A stretch of 64,000 nt of DNA from Flavobacterium paronense (GCF_030409795.1 NZ_JAUFQN010000019.1:992001-1056000), one strand, 5' to 3'; shown: positions 17,192 through 25,747, counted from the stretch's first letter. Notes: generated by a model from the letters alone, not told the origin. Program-made: numbers and translations.

Positions 17192-19033
17192 TTAATTATA
17201 AGGAACTATAGTTGGTTCCCCAATTTGGAAATCAGGCAATGATAAATCGTTGTTTTTAAAAGTGTTAGTTTTGAAAACATTAGTTCCTTGAAATGGAATA
17301 GAAGGATAAAAGGAGAATGATATTTGAAAACTATTAAACACCAAATAGTCATTATTTATTAAAGCACCCAAACTAAAAATAGAATACAATTTATCATTAA
17401 AAACTTTATTAGTTTCATCACCAAGAAGTCCTAAAGTCATGTTAAAAAAGGGGCTAAAATGGAAACCATGCCAATTCCCGGGCAAATAAGTTTGTGTTTG
17501 AAAGGTAGTGAAGAGTTTTTTGGTTCCATTAAGCAATGGATTATCAAAACCTGAAATTCCATTTTCCTCAGAAATGGTAACTCTGTCCTTTATTATTGAC
17601 TCTCTATGATATCCAATAACTAATGTTGGTTTTATAAACTGTCTTATCCTCCAACTTCCAATAGAAAGTAAATTAGTAAAATAATTGGCTTCAATTCTTA
17701 GCGTTGTTTGTTCAGTATAACCCTTATTAAAAAAACTTCCCAATTCAATATTTGTACTCAGATAACCAAAATTGAAATAATTCCCATAGGCAAACCGCCC
17801 ACTAAAATAGGCTCTTTTATTGTTGTTTTTATCTTGAAAACCACCCGTTATAGCATATACTTGACCATAAGGGACATCTTCAATAACGCCAAAATTGAAT
17901 AAGTATTTGTCTTCAGAAAATTTTTGTGTATTGATACCAATGGTAGCTAAATATAATTTTTCAGGAGCAAAAAACTGAGGCGGATCATATTGTAATGTTG
18001 GTTTGTTGAAGTAATCCACTTTTTTATATCCTAAAGTCGTAACAAGATTTGTAGTTCTGAAATCTTCACTTTTTCCGCCAAAGATTTTAAATGAATGACC
18101 AATCCAATATTGTTGGGTTTGCAATTTAAAATTTTGATTTTCAAAAACATTTGTAGCATCTGGAAGTGAATCAACATAAAACCTATTTTCAAAATAGGCA
18201 CCACCAGCCAATCTTGTTAATGGAGAGAAAAATTGTCTTTCAATTCGAGCGCTTCGGGTTATATTATTATTTAAATCATTCTCATAAGCAAAGGTTGTTT
18301 TTATAAAAGTATTTTTGATGTTATTTATGGTATAGCGAGCAGTATATGCACTTTTTTTGTCATCAAATCGTTTTGTAAAATCATTTTCAATTTCATGACC
18401 TAAACCAAAAAAGTTTCTTTCAATTAAATCAAAATTCCCTCTTGAACCCGAAATGGCTCCAGTTGGAATCAAGGTCCATGAATCTAAAACACGTACAGAA
18501 ACATCAACAGAATCTTTGCAATTTGGAATTTCAATAGGTTTAATAATGACACTTCTGACATAGCGTTGTCTCCTAATCAAACGTTCGGATTCTTTTGCAA
18601 TTAGTGAGTCTAAGGGTTCATTTTTCTTGAAAAGAAGCAAATTTCGAATTGTCCAGTTTTTTGTTTTCAAATGTAGTCGGTTTCCAAATTTTTCAAAACC
18701 TTTTTCGGGAACATCTTTGTAGTTATCTACAGCATAGCCAAAAGGATCTAAAGTTTCAATCCTAATTTCTCTGATGATTTTGCCTTCGTTTCTGTCGAAT
18801 GTTTTTTTTATCAAAAACCGCTTTCGAGCATTTTTTTGGATACCAGCAGTATTACTTCTTTGGGACTTGAATAATAAACGATAGACAAACTTATTGAACT
18901 TAGTTTTCTTGGAATAGTTTTCTATGTTTTTATAGACTTTAACAGAATCGTTACCGCTATTTTTTTCCTGTGCTTGGCTAGTTTGACAAGCAAAGAATAT
19001 AATAAAAAAGAAGTATAGGTTTTGGAACTTCAT
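17192..19033 (-). CDS. Omp85-like outer-membrane protein with POTRA-type N-terminus
   Basis: A 613-aa protein with a signal peptide (about 1-21, ending TSQAQ). Residues about 80-185 look like a POTRA module: KIIREIRIETLDPFG, then LLFKKNEPLDSLIAKESERL, RRQRYVRSVIIKPI and a strand with DSVDVSVRVLDSWTL. The rest is a predicted 16-strand-like beta-barrel with alternating aromatic residues and the turn GHEIENDF/GNYFNFGY. It is shorter than BamA, which has five POTRA domains, so it is more like a one-POTRA Omp85/patatin-type or surface-antigen protein. Cargo is unknown. A TATATTTG -7 box at 19053-19060 (minus strand) lies about 20 nt before the ATG. Confidence 0.75.
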   Translation of the reverse strand: MKFQNLYFFFIIFFACQTSQAQEKNSGNDSVKVYKNIENYSKKTKFNKFVYRLLFKSQRSNTAGIQKNARKRFLIKKTFDRNEGKIIREIRIETLDPFGYAVDNYKDVPEKGFEKFGNRLHLKTKNWTIRNLLLFKKNEPLDSLIAKESERLIRRQRYVRSVIIKPIEIPNCKDSVDVSVRVLDSWTLIPTGAISGSRGNFDLIERNFFGLGHEIENDFTKRFDDKKSAYTARYTINNIKNTFIKTTFAYENDLNNNITRSARIERQFFSPLTRLAGGAYFENRFYVDSLPDATNVFENQNFKLQTQQYWIGHSFKIFGGKSEDFRTTNLVTTLGYKKVDYFNKPTLQYDPPQFFAPEKLYLATIGINTQKFSEDKYLFNFGVIEDVPYGQVYAITGGFQDKNNNKRAYFSGRFAYGNYFNFGYLSTNIELGSFFNKGYTEQTTLRIEANYFTNLLSIGSWRIRQFIKPTLVIGYHRESIIKDRVTISEENGISGFDNPLLNGTKKLFTTFQTQTYLPGNWHGFHFSPFFNMTLGLLGDETNKVFNDKLYSIFSLGALINNDYLVFNSFQISFSFYPSIPFQGTNVFKTNTFKNNDLSLPDFQIGEPTIVPYN

Positions 19034-19108
19034 AGCTTGGATTCGAGTAAAGCAAATATAATAGCTTTTGGTAATTTTAATTTACATAATTTACAGTTTT
19101 ATTTATAT

Positions 19109-19142
19109 AAAAAATCCCCAATAGCCTTGACAATTGAGGATT
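19109..19142 (-). terminator. Terminator of the YejK/NdpA-like gene
   Basis: On the minus strand AATCCTCAAT, a 10-nt loop, then ATTGGGGATTTTTTAT form a 10-bp stem with a G-U pair and T-tract, 25 nt after the stop at 19167. Confidence 0.75.
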
Positions 19143-19166
19143 ATATGTTTATTTAATCAGATACCG

Positions 19167-20225
19167 TTATGATTTCTGTTCTTTATTGAAATAGACTAAA
19201 TAGTAATACATTTGTTTTTCTTCATCCCAACCTTTTTCTACATATTTCTCAGCACTTTCAGGATTTATGAAATCTAATTTGATTTGAATGTTAGTGTCCA
19301 AATTGATTACATTTTTTATAGATCTTCTTGCATCAGAAACAGCATTATTTGCAATTGGAAACGAAGTCACGTCTTCAATACTGTATTTTTCGCCTTTATC
19401 AACTTTATAGTTTTTGAATTCCGGAATTAAATCTGGGTTATCCAAAACTTCATTCAGAAAATTGCTTTCTTCAAATTGGTCGTTTTTGGCAAAATAATTT
19501 ACTGAACGATTCATAAACATTACTTCTTCTTTCTTGTCTTCTGCAGGAAAAACAACATCTTTGGCAAATCCTTGACAGAATTTTAAATATTTTTTAGTAA
19601 TGAAATTTTCATCCTGAAATGCATCCACTGAAAGGAAATGCTCTAACCAATAACGCGTGTCATAACGGTTGCTGTCGATGCTTAAAATCTTGTATCCTTC
19701 TTCTTTTTTATAGTTAAAAATTAGGCAACCTTTATCTAATTTATTTAGATTGATTCCTTGTTGCAGAATCATTTCAAGCGATTTTCCTTTTTCTTCAAAT
19801 TGCATAAAATCTGACATGATTTCACTTTTGAAAACACCAATAGCATCAACCACATTATTATCTATGTTTAAGTTGGTTAAATACGCCACATACACTTCTC
19901 CGTTCTTAATGTGTGGATGATTGGATTGCTCAAAAAGGTGATTGGTAATCTTCTTTGAAACTTCGTGAATAGCACTTGGGTTCGTGAAAATTTCCGTTGC
20001 TAAATTGAACATATCGTTATATTCCAAATCAACTTCGTGAGCAAACTGAAAATAATTTTCCTCTTTTTCGCGAAATGATTTAAAGAAATATTCCTTTAAT
20101 AAAGGAACAATTTCATCATTTAAATTATAAGGTTGCTCCGAGAGAAAAACAGACTCATTTTTGTTTTTGTTTCCAACTCGGTGTATTGATAAACTCTCAA
20201 TATGAGTATTAAATAGGTTGATCAT
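19167..20225 (-). CDS. Nucleoid-associated protein, YejK/NdpA family
   Basis: A 352-aa soluble protein of the 37-kDa nucleoid-associated family (PF04245). The N-terminal INLFNTHIESLSIHRVGNK, the mid-region with IGVFKSEIMSDF and LNKLDKGCLIFN, and RYWLEHFLSV match the family layout. Family members associate with the nucleoid in proteobacteria, but the biochemical role is not settled. The gene follows the pRiA4b ORF-3-like gene by about 43 nt on the same strand, so they may be cotranscribed. The gap is a degenerate AT-rich repeat (CTATTATCTC/CTATTCTCTATTTTC). Confidence 0.8.
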   Translation of the reverse strand: MINLFNTHIESLSIHRVGNKNKNESVFLSEQPYNLNDEIVPLLKEYFFKSFREKEENYFQFAHEVDLEYNDMFNLATEIFTNPSAIHEVSKKITNHLFEQSNHPHIKNGEVYVAYLTNLNIDNNVVDAIGVFKSEIMSDFMQFEEKGKSLEMILQQGINLNKLDKGCLIFNYKKEEGYKILSIDSNRYDTRYWLEHFLSVDAFQDENFITKKYLKFCQGFAKDVVFPAEDKKEEVMFMNRSVNYFAKNDQFEESNFLNEVLDNPDLIPEFKNYKVDKGEKYSIEDVTSFPIANNAVSDARRSIKNVINLDTNIQIKLDFINPESAEKYVEKGWDEEKQMYYYLVYFNKEQKS

Positions 20226-20268
20226 TTTTTTGTCTATTATCTCTTAGTCTATTCTCTATTTTCTGTTT

Positions 20269-20811
20269 TTAATTCCAATTCTCTTCAAATCCGTAATCTT
20301 CAAAACTATCATCACCACCAAAAGCATCTAAATCATCTTCATCTAAATCGTCTTCAAATTCCGAATAGAAATCTTCACCTTCGGCTTCAAATTCTTTTTC
20401 AGGCGCAATAGCAGGTAATTCACCATGAGTAAACAACAAACTAGGATACGTTTCCCCAACTTCTGCTTCTTCAACTGCTGCAAGTTCTACCAAAAATGTC
20501 CACATATTGATAAAATCATATACATAAATAATCTTCGTTTGGTCTTCGCCAAGCAATTGATTTAAGGTATAATCGCTCATAGTTTTTTGTTCGCCAGGGA
20601 CATCGCCTGTATCAAACATCGGAATTTCTTCTTCCTGATTCCAGGTGTCATCACAAGTGTAAAACGAAGCCACTTCTAATCCGTCAAAACCAAATGCATT
20701 GACAATGGCGTTGTGTAAATCTTCTAAAGTATCTTCTTCCTGTATAGCAATGTCTCTGAAAATATCATCTTCGGCATCAAGAATTGCTCTGAATTTATAA
20801 ATCATAATCAT
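20269..20811 (-). CDS. Plasmid pRiA4b ORF-3-like / IS1096 TnpR-like family protein
   Basis: A 180-aa very acidic protein. YKFRAILDAEDDIFRDIAIQ..TLEDLHNAIVNAFGF (residues about 4-43) and the ASFYTCDDTW segment match the N-terminal half of the pRiA4b ORF-3 family (PF07929). The last 45 residues are almost all Asp/Glu/Phe, a low-complexity acidic tail. Despite the family name nothing here looks mobile: no inverted ends and no transposase. The start may be the ATG at 20809-20811 or 20803-20805. A TATCTTTG box at 20828-20835 (minus strand) is the likely promoter. Confidence 0.75.
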   Translation of the reverse strand: MIMIYKFRAILDAEDDIFRDIAIQEEDTLEDLHNAIVNAFGFDGLEVASFYTCDDTWNQEEEIPMFDTGDVPGEQKTMSDYTLNQLLGEDQTKIIYVYDFINMWTFLVELAAVEEAEVGETYPSLLFTHGELPAIAPEKEFEAEGEDFYSEFEDDLDEDDLDAFGGDDSFEDYGFEENWN

Positions 20812-20850
20812 ATTTTTAATAAGCCAGCAAAGATAAATTATAATTCATCA

Positions 20851-20874
20851 ATTACGAATTACGAATTACGAATT
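20851..20874. repeat. Three tandem ATTACGA units
   Basis: The 7-bp unit ATTACGA occurs three times head to tail, plus a partial ATT, in the divergent intergenic region upstream of the acidic protein gene. It could be slippage-prone. Confidence 0.8.
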
Positions 20875-21093
20875 GTTGATAAGATTTTGCATCTTAAAAA
20901 ACATCGATGAAATGCACCAGATTTCTAATTTTTGTAACTCTATCGAGTATTGAGGTAGTTTAACGATTAAGTTAGATTTAGAAATGGTGAACAACTAATT
21001 TAGCCTTAGTTAATTAGATAAACAACAAGAAAACTATGTAATGTAGCATTCTTTAAAGATAAATATCCTGTCAGATAATTAATAATTCAAACG

Positions 21094-21128
21094 AAAAAAA
21101 CCTGTTCTAATCGAATAGGTTTTTTTTT
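21094..21128 (+). terminator. Orphan intrinsic terminator upstream of the TonB receptor promoter
   Basis: An A-tract, CCTGTTC (21101-21107), a 5-nt loop, GAATAGG (21113-21119) and nine T residues form a symmetrical terminator. No plus-strand gene precedes it, so it may end a small RNA or insulate the LytTR-controlled promoter that starts at its last base. Confidence 0.7.
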
Positions 21129-21158
21129 GCAGTTCATCCTCAAAAAATAACAATTCGG
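21129..21158 (+). promoter_or_regulatory. LytTR-type operator 1 (TonB receptor gene)
   Basis: Two 9-bp direct repeats, GCAGTTCAT (21129-21137) and ACAATTCGG (21150-21158), are separated by exactly 12 bp, the known geometry of LytTR-domain binding sites. The site ends 33 nt before a -7-like box CAACTTTG (21192-21199) and 62 nt before the ATG at 21221. Operator 2 at 23448-23477 has the same sequence pattern and the same 33-nt spacing. The regulator encoded at 27104-27859 is the obvious candidate. Confidence 0.75.
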
Positions 21159-21220
21159 TAAACTTAAATTGTATATTTTTAGTGCTTGATACAACTTTGC
21201 GGCATCAAAACTAAAAAAAC

Positions 21221-23362
21221 ATGAGATCTTTTTACACTTTAACATTTCTATTAATTGCTTATATAAGTATCGCCCAACAAACTATTTCCGGAACTGTAGT
21301 AGATGAAAAAAATAAGCCAATTGTTGGAGCCAACGTTTTTATTGACGGGACTTATGACGGAACATCAACTGACGAAAAAGGAAATTTTAATTTTCAAACA
21401 ATAGTTTTAGGAAACCAGACTTTGATGATAAGTTTTCTAACTTTTGAAACGCTAAAAGTTGCTATTGACGCTACTAATTGTAAAGATAAAACCTTTAAAC
21501 TCAAAGAAAGCGTTAATACACTAGATGCTGTAGTTATAACTGCAGGAAGTTTTAGTGCAGGTGACAAAAGTAGGGTTTCGGTTTTGAAACCTTTAGACAT
21601 TGTTACCACCGCTGGTTCTGCAGGAAATATTATTGCAGCTCTCCAAACATTACCAGGAACACAGAATGTAGGTGAAGATGGAAGATTGTATGTTCGTGGT
21701 GGCGAAGCTGATGAAACCCAAATTTTTGTTGACGGGATTCGAGTAGCCCAACCTTATGGGGCAACGACTAATAATTTACCAACTCGTGGCCGATTTTCTC
21801 CTTTTTTGTTTAGCGGAATTTCATTTTCTACAGGAGGTTATTCAGCTGAATATGGGGAAGCCTTATCTAGTGTTTTGTTATTAAATACGCAAGATGAAGC
21901 CACCCAAAATAAAACTGACATTTCATTCATGACAGCTGGTTTAGGTTTGAGCAATACTCAAAAATGGAAAAAGAGTTCGTTAAGCGTAAACACAGCATAT
22001 ATTGATTTAGCTCCATACCAAGTGGCAATTCCGCAAGATGTTGATTGGAACAAGCCTTTTCAATCATTGTCTGGAGAAGTGGTATATAGATACAATTTTG
22101 CTAACGGAATATTTAAAGCTTATGCTGCGTTTGATGCTTCTCGTTTCGATTTGAATCAGGAAGATATTAATGAGCCTGAAAAAGTGAGAGTGAATTTGAG
22201 AAACAATAATTTCTATTTAAACAGTTCATACAAAGGAAATTTTAGTGGCAATTGGCAACTGTTTACAGGGTTGAGTTATGGTTATGGGCAAAATAAAATT
22301 GCTATTGATGCTAATGATATAAGGAATTCGGAACATGCTTCACATCTCAAATTAAAATTGACCAAAAAGCTTTCCGACAGAGTTAAACTGAATTTTGGTT
22401 CTGATTATTTCATCACTAAGTTTGATGAAGATTATAATACGACTTTTAAAAGTGGTTATGATTCGAATATTGCTGCCGTTTATACCGAAGCTGATATTTT
22501 CTTCTCCAAAAAGTTTGCTGCTAAAGTGGGTGTAAGAGCATCTACGAATGATTATATCAATCAAAACAGTATTTCACCAAGAGCTTCATTAGCATACAAA
22601 ATTTCAAAAAATAGTCAATTTGCTTTTGCCTATGGAAATTTTGAACAAGCGCCGAGACAGGAGTATTTGAAATATTCAGACGAATTTAAAACAGAGAAGG
22701 CCTCGCATTATATTTTGAATTATCAATTTGTAAAAGATAAAAGAACATTACGAACCGAAGTCTATTATAAAGGCTATTCCGATTTGGTTAAGTATGATAC
22801 TGACAGCCCTAGGTTTAATTCGGTTTATTCTAATAATGGGAAAGGCTATGCCAAGGGATTGGATGTTTTTTGGAGAGATGGTAGTAGCATCAAAAACTTA
22901 GAATATTGGATTTCGTATTCCTATATCGATACCAAAAGAGATTATCAAAACTTTTCTGCCGAAGTAACGCCAAATTTTGTGGCAACCCACAGTGCATCAT
23001 TGGTAACAAAATATTGGATATCCGATTGGAAATCACAAGTGGGTTTTACACAACAGTTTAGTTCAGGAAGACCTTATAATGATCCAAATCAAACGGCATT
23101 TATGAATGGTAAAACAAAATCATATAGTAATTTAAGTTTCAATTGGGCGTATTTATTATCACAACAAAAGATTCTATATTTTTCGGTTTCAAATGTTTTG
23201 GGAACACAGAATATCTTTGGTTACAATTATTCAGATACCCTTAACGGAAGTGGAGTTTATGATAGAAAAGCCGTAATACCAACAGCAGATAGGTTTTTCT
23301 TTTTAGGTTTCTTTTGGACCATAAGTGATAATAAAAAAGACAATCAGTTGAAGAATCTTTAA
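21221..23362 (+). CDS. TonB-dependent outer-membrane receptor with CarboxypepD-reg-like domain
   Basis: A 713-aa receptor. Signal peptide at residues 1-18 (AYISIAQ), a CarboxypepD-reg-like beta-sandwich (about 20-105, TISGTVVDEKNKPIVGANVFI), a plug domain (about 115-220, VGEDGRLYVRGGEADETQIFV) and a 22-strand-type barrel to the C-terminus. No SusD partner follows, so it is not a classical polysaccharide-utilisation SusC. Size is nearer to siderophore/metal or peptide receptors, but the ligand is unknown. The gene has its own LytTR-type operator (21129-21158). This and the neighbouring sensor operon suggest that uptake or envelope state is controlled by the LytS/LytTR pair. Confidence 0.92.
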   Translation: MRSFYTLTFLLIAYISIAQQTISGTVVDEKNKPIVGANVFIDGTYDGTSTDEKGNFNFQTIVLGNQTLMISFLTFETLKVAIDATNCKDKTFKLKESVNTLDAVVITAGSFSAGDKSRVSVLKPLDIVTTAGSAGNIIAALQTLPGTQNVGEDGRLYVRGGEADETQIFVDGIRVAQPYGATTNNLPTRGRFSPFLFSGISFSTGGYSAEYGEALSSVLLLNTQDEATQNKTDISFMTAGLGLSNTQKWKKSSLSVNTAYIDLAPYQVAIPQDVDWNKPFQSLSGEVVYRYNFANGIFKAYAAFDASRFDLNQEDINEPEKVRVNLRNNNFYLNSSYKGNFSGNWQLFTGLSYGYGQNKIAIDANDIRNSEHASHLKLKLTKKLSDRVKLNFGSDYFITKFDEDYNTTFKSGYDSNIAAVYTEADIFFSKKFAAKVGVRASTNDYINQNSISPRASLAYKISKNSQFAFAYGNFEQAPRQEYLKYSDEFKTEKASHYILNYQFVKDKRTLRTEVYYKGYSDLVKYDTDSPRFNSVYSNNGKGYAKGLDVFWRDGSSIKNLEYWISYSYIDTKRDYQNFSAEVTPNFVATHSASLVTKYWISDWKSQVGFTQQFSSGRPYNDPNQTAFMNGKTKSYSNLSFNWAYLLSQQKILYFSVSNVLGTQNIFGYNYSDTLNGSGVYDRKAVIPTADRFFFLGFFWTISDNKKDNQLKNL

Positions 23363-23367
23363 AGTGG

Positions 23368-23436
23368 CTGAGTAGCTAAGTACCTAATTAGCTGAGTGAA
23401 AAAGCTAAGTGCCTCAGTAGCTCAGTCACTCAGAAA
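23368..23436. repeat. Degenerate 8-bp tandem repeat, consensus CTNAGTNN
   Basis: Eight octamers of the form CTNAGTNN (first unit CTGAGTAG at 23368) run head to tail, four and four, with a 5-nt break AAAAG at 23400-23404. The third unit (CTAATTAG) and the last (CTCAGAAA) deviate. The array begins 5 nt after the TonB receptor stop and ends 11 nt before the second LytTR operator. Confidence 0.75.
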
Positions 23437-23447
23437 CTTAAAATAGA

Positions 23448-23477
23448 ACAATTCATCCATCAAAAACAACAGTTCGG
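23448..23477 (+). promoter_or_regulatory. LytTR-type operator 2 (TPR-like protein gene)
   Basis: ACAATTCAT (23448-23456), 12-bp spacer, ACAGTTCGG (23469-23477). The second half fits the published LytTR half-site [TA][AC][CA]GTTN[AG][TG] at every position. The spacer shares C-C-[A]-T-C-AAAAA with operator 1. It ends 33 nt before the -7 box at 23511, exactly as operator 1 does. Confidence 0.78.
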
Positions 23478-23510
23478 TAACTATAAATTTAGTAAGAACA
23501 ATAACCTCAA

Positions 23511-23518
23511 TATTTTTG
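23511..23518 (+). promoter_or_regulatory. -7 box of the TPR-like protein gene
   Basis: TATTTTTG fits TAnnTTTG. There is no TTG at the usual -33 position, consistent with dependence on an activator bound at 23448-23477. The expected start is near 23522, about 41 nt before the ATG. Confidence 0.6.
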
Positions 23519-23562
23519 CTTCAGAAATAAAACAAAAATAATAACTTAATAAAATTAAAAAC

Positions 23563-24183
23563 ATGAAAACAATTATTACATCAATCGCATTTTTTATCTG
23601 TTCAATGTTGTCAGCACAAACACAATTTGAACAAGGCATGGGAAAAGCCATGCAGCTTTGGGGAGCAGGAAAAAACACTGAAGCTGTAGCTACTTTTGAG
23701 CGAATTGCATCAGTAGAAAAAACAAACTGGTTGCCAAATTACTACATCGCATTTATCAACACTATCGATGCATTTGGAACAAAAGACAAAGAAAAGGTGT
23801 CGGCACTTATCACCAAAGCACAAGACGCTATTGACAATGCAACGGTTATCAGTCCAAATAATCCCGAAATAATGGTGGTTCAAGCGATGTTGTATACAGC
23901 AATTTTGATTCAAGATCCAATGACCAACGGACAGAAATACTCTGGTTTAGTTATGGAGCAATACACTAAAGCGTTGGCAATAAATCCAAATAATCCAAGA
24001 GCAGTGTTCTCTAAAGCTGAATTTGAAATTGGTGGTGCCAAATATTGGAAGACCGATACCAAACCAATGTGCGAAGCAATAGCAAAATCAATTGAACTTT
24101 TTGCTAACTTTAAGCCAGAAACGCCATTTCATCCAAGTTGGGGTTTAGACAGAGCCCAGGAAGCATTGAAAAGCTGTAAATAA
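23563..24183 (+). CDS. Secreted TPR-like protein of unknown function
   Basis: A 206-aa protein with a signal peptide (about 1-19, ending LSAQ). The mature part has helical repeat character: [29 protein letters not shown] (about 22-50) and [25 protein letters not shown] (about 128-152) look like TPR units. No catalytic motif is visible. It is probably periplasmic. It is preceded by LytTR operator 2 and followed by the small membrane protein and sensor kinase genes, so it belongs to the same regulon and perhaps the same operon. Confidence 0.75.
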   Translation: MKTIITSIAFFICSMLSAQTQFEQGMGKAMQLWGAGKNTEAVATFERIASVEKTNWLPNYYIAFINTIDAFGTKDKEKVSALITKAQDAIDNATVISPNNPEIMVVQAMLYTAILIQDPMTNGQKYSGLVMEQYTKALAINPNNPRAVFSKAEFEIGGAKYWKTDTKPMCEAIAKSIELFANFKPETPFHPSWGLDRAQEALKSCK

Positions 24184-24232
24184 TATAGTTAGATACCGGA
24201 TTAATCGCGTCTCTAACAAAAAAAATATAATC

Positions 24233-24406
24233 ATGGAAAATCAAGATAAAAACAATAGTCATGTTTCAAGCTACATGTTTGTTGGATGTATGTTTATCGG
24301 AATTGGAATTGGAATGGCACTTGGTAATACCGGAATTGGAACTTTAATTGGAATGGGAGTTGGGTTTTTAGCATCGGCACTTTACAAAGGAGAAATAAAT
24401 AAATAA
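24233..24406 (+). CDS. Small Gly-rich membrane protein (57 aa)
   Basis: A 57-codon reading frame from ATG at 24233 to TAA at 24404-24406. It has a polar N-terminus of about 13 residues ([13 protein letters not shown]), then a glycine-rich hydrophobic segment ([20 protein letters not shown], about residues 21-40) continuing into [12 protein letters not shown], enough for one or two short membrane helices, and a charged C-terminus (KGEINK). It ends 7 nt before the kinase ATG and is surely in that operon. Its small size, membrane nature and place between a TPR-like protein and a membrane kinase suggest an accessory or regulatory peptide, but that is inference. Confidence 0.65.
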   Translation: MENQDKNNSHVSSYMFVGCMFIGIGIGMALGNTGIGTLIGMGVGFLASALYKGEINK

Positions 24407-24413
24407 AAAGATT

Positions 24414-25745
24414 ATGAAATTCACTATAAGAGAATTGTTAAAATCATTAGCAATAGGAGTAATTATTTTTCTGATAATTATTTTGATTAATATCATATAT
24501 GGTGAAAAAACAGAATTAAATAAGCAACTTGGCGTACAGTTTTTATATACAATGTTGTATTCAATTACATTAGGTATAGCCAATCAATTAGTGTTTGTTT
24601 TTTGGGATAAAAAATTTGCATTAGAGAGGTTTTCACGAAGAAGAATAGTTGTAGGTTTTGCTTCCTCGTTTGTAGTAACGCTTTTTGTTATTTTTTTACT
24701 AAGAATTTTTACAGATGTAATTATTGAAGGTAATACTTTTGAAACTTATTGGGCCAATGAAAGACTTGCCAATTATGTTTTCGCCGTTGTAATGACTTTT
24801 ATTGTATTGTTGTGCTTTTACACTTTTTACATTTATAAAGCTTATAGTGATAGTAAAGTAAAAGAACAAAAAATTATTGCCGGAACAGCATCAGCACAAT
24901 TTGAAAGTCTAAAAAACCAAATAGATCCTCATTTTTTATTCAATAGCCTTAATGTATTGAGTTCCTTGATAGAAGAAAATCCAGATAATGCGCAACGTTT
25001 TACCACTTCGTTATCCAAAATATACCGTTATGTTTTGGAACAAAAAGACAAAGAATTGGTTTCGGTTTCAGAAGAATTAGTTTTCGCCAAAACCTATATG
25101 AACTTGCTAAAAATGCGTTTTGAGAATAGTATCACTTATGAAATTCCTAATGACTTTGATAATCAAGATGCCAAAGTAGTGCCGCTATCATTACAACTTT
25201 TATTAGAAAACACGATTAAGCATAATATAGTAAGTGAGCAAAAACCATTGCACATCAAGATTTATATTAAAAACAATTACCTTATTGTAGAAAACAATCT
25301 ACAAAAGAAAGAAGTGCTTCAGGATAGAAGAGGCGTTGGATTACAAAACATAGTCAATCGCTACGGATTAATATCTGAGCGTAAAGTACTAATTGAAGAA
25401 AACGAATCTTATTTTAAAGTAAAAATTCCAATATTAACAAAACAGATTGCTTTTATGGAAACAAAAAATATATACAACGAAAACATGGCTTTTATGAAAG
25501 CTAAAGAACGAGTTGAAAAACTCAAAGGGTTTTATGGTAATTTGATTTCGTATTGCTGTGTTATACCAGTATTAATATTTATCAATATGCAATCTGGTGG
25601 ATTTCAATGGTTTTGGTTCCCGATGTTTGGTTGGGGAATGGGTGTGACTTTTCATGCCATTGAAACATTTGGTTACGGAAAATCCTGGGAAGAAAAGAAA
25701 ATACAAGAGATTCTGAATAAAGATAAACAAACAAAATGGAGTTAA
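24414..25745 (+). CDS. LytS-type sensor histidine kinase with C-terminal 2TM domain
   Basis: A 443-aa kinase. Four N-terminal membrane helices (about residues 10-30, 42-62, 78-102 and 118-142) are followed by a His_kinase domain (PF06580) with the phosphoacceptor His in IDPHFLFNSLN (about 172) and an HATPase-like part with LLLENTIKHN (about 264) and RGVGLQNIVNRY (about 305). A second membrane unit follows at about 350-443: KAKERVEKLKGFYGNLISY, WFWFPMFGWGMGVTFHA and WEEKKIQEIL. This is a 2TM domain (PF13239) like the two proteins encoded next. Kinase plus 2TM in one chain is an unusual fusion. The cognate regulator is the LytTR protein at 27104-27859. Confidence 0.88.
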   Translation: MKFTIRELLKSLAIGVIIFLIIILINIIYGEKTELNKQLGVQFLYTMLYSITLGIANQLVFVFWDKKFALERFSRRRIVVGFASSFVVTLFVIFLLRIFTDVIIEGNTFETYWANERLANYVFAVVMTFIVLLCFYTFYIYKAYSDSKVKEQKIIAGTASAQFESLKNQIDPHFLFNSLNVLSSLIEENPDNAQRFTTSLSKIYRYVLEQKDKELVSVSEELVFAKTYMNLLKMRFENSITYEIPNDFDNQDAKVVPLSLQLLLENTIKHNIVSEQKPLHIKIYIKNNYLIVENNLQKKEVLQDRRGVGLQNIVNRYGLISERKVLIEENESYFKVKIPILTKQIAFMETKNIYNENMAFMKAKERVEKLKGFYGNLISYCCVIPVLIFINMQSGGFQWFWFPMFGWGMGVTFHAIETFGYGKSWEEKKIQEILNKDKQTKWS

Positions 25746-25747
25746 TT

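Larger units (their letters stand above)
20812..21220. other. 409-nt intergenic region: 7-bp tandem repeat, orphan terminator, LytTR operator
   Basis: From left to right it holds the minus-strand promoter of the acidic protein gene (20828-20835), three tandem ATTACGA units (20851-20871), about 220 nt without a recognisable gene (20875-21093), a terminator hairpin (21094-21128), the first LytTR operator (21129-21158) and the probable -7 box CAACTTTG (21192-21199) of the TonB receptor gene. Confidence 0.6.

Noticed and set aside
20269..20811. Insertion-sequence passenger gene, as the family name IS1096 TnpR-like suggests
   Set aside because: No terminal inverted repeats, target duplication or transposase are seen; pRiA4b ORF-3-like proteins are common chromosomal genes.
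23368..23436. CRISPR-like array
   Set aside because: Units are 8 bp without unique spacers; no cas genes in the window.
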